From positions 9,242,001 through 9,306,000 of the forward strand of contig CM053162.1 in the NCBI GenBank assembly GCA_028571685.1: a stretch of DNA of 64,000 nucleotides. The letters are read 5' to 3'. This document shows, piece after piece, positions 54,956 to 64,000 of this stretch. How positions within the stretch are numbered: position 1 is the first letter of the stretch; every line of letters begins with the position of its first letter. The notes under the pieces are model-generated. The model ran no database searches. It worked only from the letters and a program-made list of their open reading frames with translations, and was not told the origin of the DNA. Made by a program: the position numbers and the translations under genes. This DNA comes from Heterohyrax brucei (taxonomy: Eukaryota > Chordata > Mammalia > Hyracoidea > Procaviidae).

Positions 54956-57590
54956 AAAACACAAACAACAAATGTATACTTAAGGATGCAATGCAGGACA
55001 CAGCATCTAGAATCCTACTCAGTTATAGAAGTCACAAAACTCAATGACAGCTACAAACATTTAAAGTGATCATATCACGAAAACTATGACACCATCACAC
55101 TAAAAAGAGGGACATACTACAGTAGTTATAGTGCTTTCAACTGGAATGTAAGTTAAAAAGGTATGTAGATGATAAAATTGGATTTAAACTTAGAATATTA
55201 AGAGGGATCATATCACAATGCACAATAACAGTACAACATATCAAAATGACAAACATAACACAGGAGTCTCAACAAACACAAAAACAACAGTAAAAAAGAT
55301 GAAAAGTCAACCCGTAAAGAAGAATGAATCAGAACAGAGTATTAAGAGCAACATAGAAAATACCAACACAAAAATAAATACATCAAAAAGACAGCACTAA
55401 GCACATATTTATCGATAATTACACTGAATGTAAACAGACTGAATGCTCAAAAAAAGAGACAATGAGTGACACCCTGGGTCAAAAGACATGATCTATCTAT
55501 ATGTTGCTTACAACAAACAGACTCAAAGACATGAACAAACTGAAAATTAAAGGATGGAATGATATAATACCAAGCTAACAACATATAAAAAAGAGCAAGA
55601 GTGGCAATACTAATCTCAGGTAAAATAGATTTTAATGTAAAATCTACCATCATGGACATGGAGGGTCACTATTTCTGAGTTTCAATAAACAAGTAGAGCT
55701 TAAAACTATTAAATATTTATGCACCCAATACCAGAGCATCTAAATGCATCAAACAAACACTGAATATACTGAAAATGAAATAGATCACTCCACAGTAGTA
55801 ATTGGAGACTTAAACACTCCATTTTCAGTAATGGACAGATTGTCCAAAAAAAAAAAAGCTCGGTAAAGACACAGAAGATCTCATTGCAGTAATTAACCAA
55901 CTAGAGCTCATCAACATATACAGAACTTTTGATCCAGATAAGTATAGCTTCTTCTGCAACCTGGAAAATTTTCCAGAATAGATCATGTGTTAGGACATCA
56001 TGCAAAATTCAACAAAACTCAAGTCACTGAATTGTTACAAAGCCTCTTCTCAGACTATAATGCCACAAAGTAGAAATCAACAGCAGAAAAAAAAGTAGAT
56101 AGAAATTGGAACTCATGGAAACTGAGCAACACCTTGCTCAAAAAGTCATGTGTTAAAGAAGAAATCAAGGAAGAATTAAAGAAATTTATGGAAGCAAGTG
56201 AAAATGAAGACACATCCTACTAGAACTTATGGGATACACTAAAAGCAGTGCTCAGAGGTCAATTTATCTCTATAAAAGCACACATCTGGAAGGAAGAAAA
56301 GACTCAAACCAAAGAATTAATGCTATAGCTTGAAGAAGTAGAAAGAGAGCAACAGAGGAGTGCCTGAGGCACCACAAAAAAATAGATCATAAAGATTAGA
56401 GCAAAACTAAATGAGAACAGAAGAGCAAGGGAAAAAATGAATAAAGCTAAAAGCCATTTTTTTTTTAAGATCAGCAAAATTGATAAACCATTGGCTAAAC
56501 CTACAAAAGACTAACAGGAGAGGAAAGAAATAACCTGAATAAGAAATGAGACGGGAGATGCCACAATAGACTCAACTGAAATCAAGTATACATGAAAGAC
56601 TGTACTCTAACACATTTGAAAACATAGAGGAAATAGACAGCTTTCTAGATTCATATCACCTACCAAAATTATCACAAAGAGAAGTAGAACAACTTAATAA
56701 ACCCATTACAAAGAAAGAGATTGAAAAAGTCATCAAAAAGCTACCAACGAAAAAACGCCCTAGCCCAAATGGCTTCACCACAGAATTCTAACAAACTTCT
56801 AGAGAAGCATTATCTCCAATACTACTGAGACTATTTCACAGCATAGAATGGGATGGAACACTACCAAATTCATTCTATGAAGCCAGCATAACCCTGATAC
56901 CAAAGCCAGGGAAAGATTCCACGAAAAAAGAAAATTACAGTCTAATATCACTCACGAACCTAAATGCAAAAATCTTCAACAAAATCCTTTCCAACAGAAT
57001 TCAACAATGTATCAAAAAAATAATTAATCAGGACCAACTTGGATTCATACCAGGGATGCAAGTCTGGTTCAACATCAGAAAAACAATTAATGTGATCAAC
57101 CACATAAACAACACAAAAGATAAGAATCACCTGATTTTATCAACTGATGCAGAAAAAATCCAGCACTCATTCATGCTTAAAACTCTCAGGAAAATAGGAA
57201 TAGAAGGGAAATTCCTCAACATAATAAGAAACATCTATGCAAAGTCAACCAGCTATATCATCCTGAATAGAGAGAGACTGAAAAAAATTCCCCTTGAGAA
57301 CAAGAACTAGACAAGGATGTCTACTGTCACCACTTTTATTCAACATTGCACTAGAAGTTCCAGCCAGAGCAATTAGGCAAGATAAAGAAATAAAGGACAT
57401 CACCATCAGCAAAGAAGTAAAAATCTCCCTACTTGCAGATGATGTGATTGTATAAGCAAAGAACCCTAAAGAACCCATAAGTAAACTACTTGATCTAAGA
57501 TAAACATAAGTAACTCAGTAGGATTCCACTAAACCAAAAAAGAGATCATCAAAAAAGAAATTATCAAATCAATACCACTTACTATAGCCC

Positions 57591-57746
57591 CTCCAACCCC
57601 ACCCCAGTGCTGTCAAATCAATGCCAACTCCAAACAACCCTATAGGACAGAGTAGAACTGCCCCATAGCATTCCCAAGGAGCACCTGGTGGATTTGAACT
57701 GCTGACCTTTTGGTTAGCAGACATAGCACTTAACCACCCAGCCTCT
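57591..57746 (-). mobile_element. AfroSINE inside L1 ORF2
   Basis: 'ccccagtgctgtcaaatcaatgcc', 'caaccctataggacagagtagaactgccccatagc', 'aaggagcacctggtggatttgaactgctgaccttttggttagcag'. Well preserved. L1 text continues on both sides ('actatagcccc' and 'aagaagatagaatacctagg'). Confidence 0.94.
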
Positions 57747-57883
57747 AAGAAGATAGAATACCTAGGAATATATCTAACTAGAGACATAAGAGACCTATAC
57801 AAACAGAACTAGAAGACCTTACCAGAAGAAACTGAGACTTACATAAATTGAGAAACCTACCCTGTTCATGGATAGGAAGACTT

Positions 57884-57912
57884 AAAAGCCAAGCCAAGTG
57901 CCATCAAGTTGG
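57884..57912 (-). repeat. Ultra-short SINE/RTE-type 3' tail in L1 ORF2
   Basis: 'aaaagccaagccaagtgcc' plus 'atcaagttgg' interrupts the L1 text 'gactta..attgtgaaaatg'. It is the reverse of the tail seen at 41805-41849. Confidence 0.65.
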
Positions 57913-58012
57913 ATTGTGAAAATGTCTATTTTACCCAAAGTGATCTACATACACAACACAATCACAATACAAATTCCAGTGACATTTTTTAATGAGATGT
58001 AGAAACAAATCA

Positions 58013-58609
58013 CCAACTGTCTTAGACTGGGTTTTCTAGGGAAACAAAACAAGTAATATATGTATGTACAAGGAAAAATTTATATATATAAAGTACAAGG
58101 AAAGATATATATACATACATACATATACACATATATATGTGTGTGTCTATATATATATGTGTATATATGTATAGGAAACAGCTCACACAATTGGCAGAAG
58201 CTGAATGTCCCAAGTCCTGGCACAAGCCTCACGTGGACACAGGAGCCAGTGAACCCAACTGCAGCAGGTCAGAGACCAGAGTTCTAGATCACTGGTTGTG
58301 TAGGTCAGTGGATCCCAAGCTAGTGGTGAGACAGAGCTGCAAAGGCTGGTCAACCCAGGACTGGCAGATCAGGGAAAAGGACTCTCAAGCATTGACTGCA
58401 AGGGTTGATGAACCCAGCAGCTGCTAGTTCAATTCTAGGAACCAGATGCCAGAAGACAGCAGCTATGTGAGCAGACTGGCAGTAAGTGGTGGAAAGCAGA
58501 GAGAAAAGAGGTGAAGAGTGGGAAGCCGCCACAGGCCCCACAGTGCCACTTAATACATCAACCAAACATGGAGTAGCCAAATTGACATAATCCTCACCAC
58601 CACACCAAC
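58013..58609 (-). mobile_element. Solo ERVL-type LTR in L1 ORF2, perfect 5-bp target duplication
   Basis: LTR body 58018-58604; on the minus strand it runs from 'tgtggtggtgaggattatgtc' to 'gaaaacccagtctaagaca'. It is flanked by ccaac at 58013-58017 and 58605-58609, and the L1 reading resumes directly. It contains an expanded (TA)n/(CA)n tract at about 58080-58172. Same family as 44387-44921, with more CpG decay. Confidence 0.9.
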
Positions 58610-60810
58610 TTGGTTTGGAACGAGAAGAACCACTGGATAAGCAAAGCACTACTGAAAAAGAACACAGTGGGAGCCCTCACACTACCTGACTTTAGAAACT
58701 ATTACACTGCCACAGTAGTCAAAACAGCCTGGTACTGGTACAAAAACAGACATGTAGACCAATGGAACAGAGATGCCACCATCCTCTTATGAACAGTTGA
58801 TATTAGACAAAGGCCGTAAGAGTGTAAACTGGGGTCAAAACAGTCTGTTTAACAGATGGTGCTGGCAAAATTGGATATCCATCCGCAAAAAAAATTGAAA
58901 AAAGATCCATATCTCACACCTCACACAAAAACTAACTCAAATTGGATAAAAGACCTAAATATCAAACCTAAAATGATAAAGATCATGCAAGAAAAACTAG
59001 AGTCCACAATGTAAGTTCTATTAAACAACTTAGACTTCAAAATCTGACAAAGCACAGTCAACAGAAAACAGATAAATGGAAACTACTAAAAATCAAATGC
59101 CCATCCAAAGACTTTATCAAAAGAATTAAAAGACCACCTACAGAATGGAAGAAGATATTTGGCAATTATATGTCAAACCAATGTCAGATCTCTATCATCT
59201 ACGAGGTACTGCAAAATTTCAACTAGAAAAAGGTAAATAACCCAATTAAGCGATGGGCAAAGGAGATGGACAAACACTTCACCAAAGAGAACATCCCAGG
59301 AGCCAAAGGACACATGAGGAAATGCTCATGATCATTAGCTACTGGAGAAATCCATATCAAAAACTAAAATGAGATATCATCTCACCCCAACATGGTAGGT
59401 CGTGATTGAAAAAACACAAAACGACAAGCGCTGGAGAGACTGTGGAGAGATTGGAACTCTCGAACACTGCTGGTGGGACTGCAAAATGGTACAACCTCTT
59501 TGGAAAGCTATTTAGAGCTTCCTTAAAAAGCTAGAAATAGATATACCACTGCCTGGAATACATACTACAGAATCAAGGGCAATCACATGAAGATACAGGC
59601 ACACAAATATTTATTGCAGCATAGGCCACAATAGCAAAAAGATGAAATCAACCCAGATGCCCTTCAACAGATGAATGGATAAACAAACTATGGTACAGAC
59701 ACTCAGTGGAACACTATGCAATGACAAAGAACAACAATGATTTTAAGAAGCCTCTCATAACCTGGCTTCAACTGCAAGACATTATGCTGAGTGAAATCAG
59801 TCATTAACAAAAGGACAAATATTGTATGAGACCTGTACTGTAAGACTTCAAAATAAACTCTTTGATGGCTGCAAGAATGGGGAAGGAGGGACAGGGCTGG
59901 TCACAGATTAGATAGTTAATAGAAACTTAGTTGGGTGAAAGCAGTGATAGCACACAGTAGAGAGAAGATCAACTTAACTGGACTTCAACGTAACCTGAAA
60001 AATCTTCTAATCTTAACCTAATATTGCAAGGACAGAGTAGCATGGGTGAAGGTCTGGGGACAATGCTGTCAGGTGACATCGAGGCCAATTGGCATAACTA
60101 GCCTATTGCTAAAAGAGTCTTCTGCACCACATATCAGTGAGTGGCCCAGACCATATCTAGGGTCTCAAAAGCTAACAAGCTGCCATCTGAGGTATACCAA
60201 ACGGTCCAAACTCGTCTAGAACAGATGATTACCAAGAACAACTAAGCCATGAGAAGAAAAGAGCCTAGCAGGCAGAGGACCCATGTAAATGGGTGACTGC
60301 ATCAACACGTGACCAAAAGAACCAGATGGTGCCTGGCCACCACCAAAGACAGCCGTGATGGGGTACAAAATGTTGAATCCCAGTGGTAACACAAGAAAAA
60401 GAGGGGTGCACCTCAAGAGCTCCACTAAAAGACCACAATTGATGTCTGGTGGCCTGGGGGTTTCCCTAGGAGCATGGCTCCTAGACCTGCTGCTGCCCCT
60501 GACAAGAAAACATTACTGAGGTCAACTCTTTGCACAGAAATGGACTGGACTCGGGGACACCATGCAACCATGTGATGTATGTACTTTATGATTCTAGGTA
60601 TCTATAGGATGCTATCCTACTGGCCTTTTAGTAGAAGGGAGAGGAGAGGGTGGAGAGGAGGGGACAGGAGATTGTTAAGAGGATGCCACAAATATAGAAT
60701 GAAAAGGAGGAGTGTGTTGTCATTAGGCAAGGAGAGCAGAAGGAGCTGCAGATAGGTGGGCACGCAAATTTCATCTGGACTGTATATTTTCACTTAATCA
60801 CAATAAAAAT

Positions 60811-61014
60811 AAATGAATGAAAAGAAGGAAAAATACGGAAATTAAATCCCAGCACCACTGTTTCAAAGGGGTAGGGGGAAGTCGACATGGCAGGCTGATG
60901 AAAGATGGAGGCAAAATCATCCCTCATCTTGAAATATCTTCATAAAAGAAAAGACAGGCTAATAGAGTGCTGTTTGTTCATATTTTTCCCATCTGGGCCA
61001 GCTTTAGGCCATAA
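60811..61014. other. Short single-copy stretch
   Basis: Nothing recognised. Confidence 0.4.
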
Positions 61015-61185
61015 TAGCAATTCTTTGCATTTACATGCTGTTTGACAGCTTACAAAGTACAGTGCATTTATGACTTTACCTCATCCTCACAACCTCCGTG
61101 TAAGGAGGTGGCATGAGTCTCCCATACACATGAGAAAACCAAGGCTGGGAGATTAAGGAACGGCCTGTGCTTCTACTCTAGTGTG
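61015..61185 (-). mobile_element. MIR-type SINE, antisense
   Basis: 'catgctgtttgacagcttacaaagtacag', 'tttacctcatcctcacaacctccgtgtaaggaggtggc', 'gagaaaaccaaggctgggagattaagg', in reversed MIR order. Confidence 0.6.
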
Positions 61186-61419
61186 TTACCATCTCTCAGA
61201 AGGATCACATTTAGGGACCGGGGTGCAGAGGACAGGAAAGAACAGAGGACTGCAAAGGCCAGGAAAACAGTAGTCTTGGCTGTTATTTCAAAGTGCACTC
61301 TATAACCCTGTTTTTCAGAATCCCCTCTCTTTTCTCCCAACTCCTCAAAGTAGGTCAAAAAGGTCAGTGCTTGATGGCTAGGATCTGCAGATGCCCACGC
61401 AAGCCTATAGAAACTTCAT

Positions 61420-61560
61420 GCGGCAGCAGCTGGAAGGGGCCTTGTGTATCATTTATGTTACCCTCTCACTTTACAGAAGGGAAAGCCGAGGCCCAGAGGG
61501 ATGAATGGTCTTGCCCAGCTAGCAGCAGAGCCATGACTAGTGTCTGCTGCTGCGGGCCCT
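61420..61560 (-). mobile_element. MIR SINE, antisense
   Basis: 'ctctcactttacagaagggaaagccgaggcccagagggatgaatgg' and 'cttgcccagctagcagcagagccatgactag' match the reversed MIR core. Confidence 0.72.
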
Positions 61561-61984
61561 GGTCCACTGGGACCTGTTCAAACGCCTGAGCCGGTGGCAG
61601 TGGTCAGGGAGGAAAGATCCCTGTGCCTCATCACATCTTTCTGTAGTCGTACTCATATCTCCATCAGGGTTAGAGGATCAGCCAACAAGCCTTCCCCTTG
61701 TACGGAATGGCCTGTGGTATTTAGGTCTGAGGCACCAGTTCTAACAGGAAATGTTCTGCCAATACAAACAGAACAGCCTGATCAGAAAGCATTTATTTTT
61801 CTCCCTTGTGTACAGAGCTGCACTCAGGAGCTCCAGGACCATCTGATATGTGCAAGGCTGGTACGTGTTAGAAGCATCTTCCCAGGCTGCCACAGGGAGC
61901 CCTGTCTTCATAGAAGGGCCTCTCCCATCACACCAGACATTGTTCACTCTTTCCTTCACCAATAAGAAGAGCTTCAAATTGGTT
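61561..61984. other. Single-copy DNA, no feature seen
   Basis: A 141-codon frame (61540-61965) starts inside the MIR and shows no domain. Judged a chance frame. Confidence 0.45.
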
Positions 61985-62180
61985 CAGGTTTGAACTCCTG
62001 CTGAGAATTTATATTTTGAACAAGCTCCCTGCCATGACTGTGCAGTTCCACTCCAGACATACTGAATCAGAATCTATGTTTTTTAAAAGATCGCAGGGTG
62101 ATTCTTATGTATATCTCCCTGGGAACTTAACATGCACAGCCTCAGCAGGGGAACCCATCAGAAATGCAAACTTCATGAGT
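61985..62180. mobile_element. MER5-like hAT DNA transposon pieces, opposite orientations
   Basis: 'tgctgagaatttatattttgaacaagctccc' matches one half of MER5A. 'actccagacatactgaatcagaatctatg' followed by 'gcagggtgattcttatgt' matches the other half in reverse orientation. Two partial copies or a rearranged one. Confidence 0.55.
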
Positions 62181-62420
62181 CAAAGGGTATTGGCTCTGAC
62201 CGCACACAAAAAAATCACAGCAGTGAAATTCCAGACTAGCAGGTCAACAAGACCAGAGTCTCCAACCCAGTGATCCAAGGCTATAAATTTATTTAGAGCA
62301 TGGAATTTGTCTACTCTTCTTTGTAACCCTTCTGTCTACAGTCCAACCCTGTGTATCTAGCCCACAATGTCCACACAAATGTTTGTGGAGTGGAAAACTA
62401 GATCAGTATTCTTTCCTCTT
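62181..62420. other. Single-copy DNA, no feature seen
   Basis: Nothing recognised. Confidence 0.4.
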
Positions 62421-62815
62421 TGTTGTTGTTAGGTGCCATCAGGTCAGTACTACCTCATAGCTCCCCCGTATACAACAAAAGGAAGCACTGCCTAGTCTGA
62501 TGTCATCTTCACAATCACTGCTATATTCGAGCCCATTGTTTCATTTGCTGTGTCAATCGACCTCTTCCAGGGCCTTCCTCTTTTTCAGCGATCCTCTGCT
62601 TTACCAAGCATGATCTCTTTCTCAGGGAACTACTTCCTCCTGATAACTTGATCAAGTATGTGAGACGAAGTCTCGCCATTCTGACTTCTAATAAACATTC
62701 TTGCTGTTCTTCTTCCAGAACAGATTTTTCATTCTTCTGGCAGTCCCTACTATATTCAATATTCCTCACCAGCATTTGTAATTCAAAGATATTAATTCTT
62801 CTTCCTCTTGAACCC
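62421..62815 (-). mobile_element. RTE-clade LINE 3' end, antisense
   Basis: Starts '(tgt)n taggtgccatcaggtcag', then 'gagcccattgtttcatttgctgtgtcaatcgacctcttccagggccttcctc', 'accaagcatgatctctttctcagggaac'. Matches 6283-6680. 5'-truncated. Confidence 0.85.
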
Positions 62816-63122
62816 TCCTTAAAAGACAAACTGTCCTCCTTTCACTGTCTCTGTAGTTGCAGGTAATAATAAGAGCTGAAAGAAAGAAAAGACTGCCTTA
62901 GAGGAAGCTAGTCCATTTTACCAGACAGTGCCCAGGCTCATCTCTTTCAACACTGAGCCCCTCCTAAAGTAGAAAGCAATTTAACTCACCTATTTATGAT
63001 GTACTACTGTGCCCAGAAGTATGTTCTTCATTAGGAATAAAATCACATTAATATGCAAATATTTGTCCTTGAAACCTTATCACTTGCCTTGGGTGACAAA
63101 TTTAGCATACTTGAAATGTGAA
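62816..63122. other. Single-copy DNA, no feature seen
   Basis: Nothing recognised. Confidence 0.4.
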
Positions 63123-63287
63123 GGTAGCCCTGGTTACATAATAGTTAAGTGCTATGGCTGCTATCCAAAAGGTGAGCAGTTCAAGAACACCAGTCGCTCC
63201 TTGGAAATTCTACAGGGCAGTTCTACTTTGTCCTCCAGGGTCACTATGAGTTAGAATTCACTAAGATCTTGGTTTGGTTTTGAAACA
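63123..63287 (+). mobile_element. AfroSINE
   Basis: 'ggtagccctggttacataatagttaagtgctatggctgc', 'gctccttggaaattctacagggcagttctactttgtcc', 'gtcactatgagttagaattc'. Moderately diverged. Confidence 0.9.
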
Positions 63288-63433
63288 TGAAAGATCCACA
63301 CACATGGAAAAGAAGTTAGAAGAGATTCATATGAATAAGAAGATTAAAGTATTGGGGAAGGCTTTATGGCAGAGACAGTTCTCAAACAGGTCTCAAACAG
63401 CTCTTGGGAAAAGAAAAATTTAGAAAGATAGAG

Positions 63434-63624
63434 CATACAGGGTAAAACCAAAAACCAAACCCACCGCCACTGAGTCATGTCCGACTCATAGTGACACTAG
63501 AGGTCAGAGTAGAACTGGCCCACAGAGTTTCCAAGGAGTGCCTGGTGGGTTTGAACTGCCAACCTTTTGGTTAGCAGACATAGCACTTAACCCACTAAGC
63601 CACCAAGGTTTCCATACAGGGTAA
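63434..63624 (-). mobile_element. AfroSINE with perfect 12-bp target duplication
   Basis: SINE body 63446-63612, full length ('aaacccaccgccactgagtcatgtccgactcatagtgac' to 'ccactaagccaccaaggtttc'). It is flanked by catacagggtaa at 63434-63445 and 63613-63624. Among the best-preserved copies here. Confidence 0.94.
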
Positions 63625-63689
63625 GGGTGGGGGAAGAAAATTAGTATGTTTCTTCTATATTCCACAATCTATGACGTTATCACATTTAA

Positions 63690-63800
63690 TCCACTCCGCA
63701 GTCATATAAAGTAGCTATTATTATTCCTACTTTTAGATGAAGAAACTGAGGCCCAGAGATATTAAATGATATATCCATGACCACAGTCCAATTCCACTCC
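63690..63800 (-). mobile_element. MIR SINE fragment, antisense
   Basis: 'tattattattcctacttttagatgaagaaactgaggcccagagatattaaatgatatatcc' is the reversed MIR core. Confidence 0.7.
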
Positions 63801-64000
63801 TATATTCCTCAAAGCACATGTTCTTTTCATTGCACTTTGTCCAAAGAGGGGCTAAGAGCACATTCTGGTGCCAAAACTGGTTGAAAAAGCAAAAGACAGC
63901 CAAGTTGTCAGAATCTGTAAACTCTGTTTAAAATATTCACTTGCCTGCAGTATTTAGTAGAGTGTATAAAAATTCCCTGCTTCTCTAAAGGCCCATTATG

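Larger units (their letters stand above)
55405..59880 (+). pseudogene. L1 ORF2 pseudogene (endonuclease and reverse transcriptase)
   Basis: The endonuclease start is readable as TLNVNRLNAQKKRQ near 55420-55460, then ICCLQQTDSKT, where the usual catalytic-site Glu of CLQET reads Gln. The reverse transcriptase palm, 57056-57310, contains [20 protein letters not shown], then [15 protein letters not shown] with a few residues deleted. The active site SLLADDVIV lies near 57425-57452 and is followed at once by a stop. The C-terminal part is found from 58605 to 59880. Frameshifts, stops and two large insertions exclude function. Confidence 0.85.
52986..60810 (+). mobile_element. Full-length but inactive L1 LINE
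   Basis: The 5' end 'gggtggggtcaagatagcagagtagac' lies at 52996-53022 and the 5' UTR runs to about 54090. ORF1 is at 54092-54955, an inter-ORF region to about 55400, ORF2 from about 55405 to 59880, and the 3' UTR with its A-rich end at about 60790-60810. Insertions: an AfroSINE (57591-57746), a 29-base SINE tail (57884-57912) and a solo LTR (58018-58604). Without these it is close to 7 kb, a full L1 length. Both ORFs carry many stops. Confidence 0.9.

Noticed and set aside
61540..61965. 141-codon plus-strand frame
   Set aside because: Starts in a MIR, and no domain or context supports translation.

Overview
The window is nuclear DNA of a placental mammal and contains no protein-coding gene, rRNA, tRNA or CRISPR array that I can support. 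The repeat content points to Afrotheria, most likely an elephant or close relative. The diagnostic elements are about 25 Afrotheria-type tRNA-derived SINEs (AfroSINEs), an RTE-clade LINE whose 3' end resembles their tails, L1 elements with several distinct 3' UTR types, and solo LTRs related to the ERVL/MaLR group. Manatee or hyrax cannot be excluded by reading alone. Every family name here comes from recognition, not from a database search.

Layout: 1-2372 is the 5' part of an antisense L1, with ORF1 and a 5' UTR built from tandem units. 2380-4470 holds old L1, AfroSINE, L2 and MIR pieces, and 4490-5640 an antisense L1 3' end. 5696-6231 is a TA-flanked mariner derivative with very long inverted repeats. 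6283-9850 is a nearly complete antisense RTE LINE split by a solo LTR. 9850-16120 is mostly single-copy with SINEs and MIRs. 16120-19300 is an L1 ORF2/3' end with an opposing L1 3' end inside it. 21965-24115 is an old antisense L1, and 24586-25028 a solo LTR with a perfect target duplication. 25985-29162 combines two 5'-inverted L1 copies with a 295-bp non-TE inverted repeat. 30230-32345 has an L2 and three head-to-tail AfroSINEs.

33160-34860 contains a SINE inside a SINE, a 95-bp L1 with a 15-bp target duplication, and an ERVL-type LTR. 37340-42645 is L2 sequence cut apart by SINEs, an L1 tail and four LTRs, three of them nested in each other. 44210-45575 is an RTE fragment carrying a solo LTR. 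46640-52985 is the longest largely repeat-free, somewhat GC-richer stretch. 52986-60810 is an essentially full-length but dead sense L1 interrupted by a SINE and a solo LTR. The remainder is single-copy DNA with MIR, MER5-like, RTE and AfroSINE copies.

The open reading frames seen are short and are explained by decayed LINE proteins or chance. The interest is structural: nested insertions that fix relative ages, a snap-back-like inverted duplication, and tandem units in an L1 5' UTR. I found no new cellular system.
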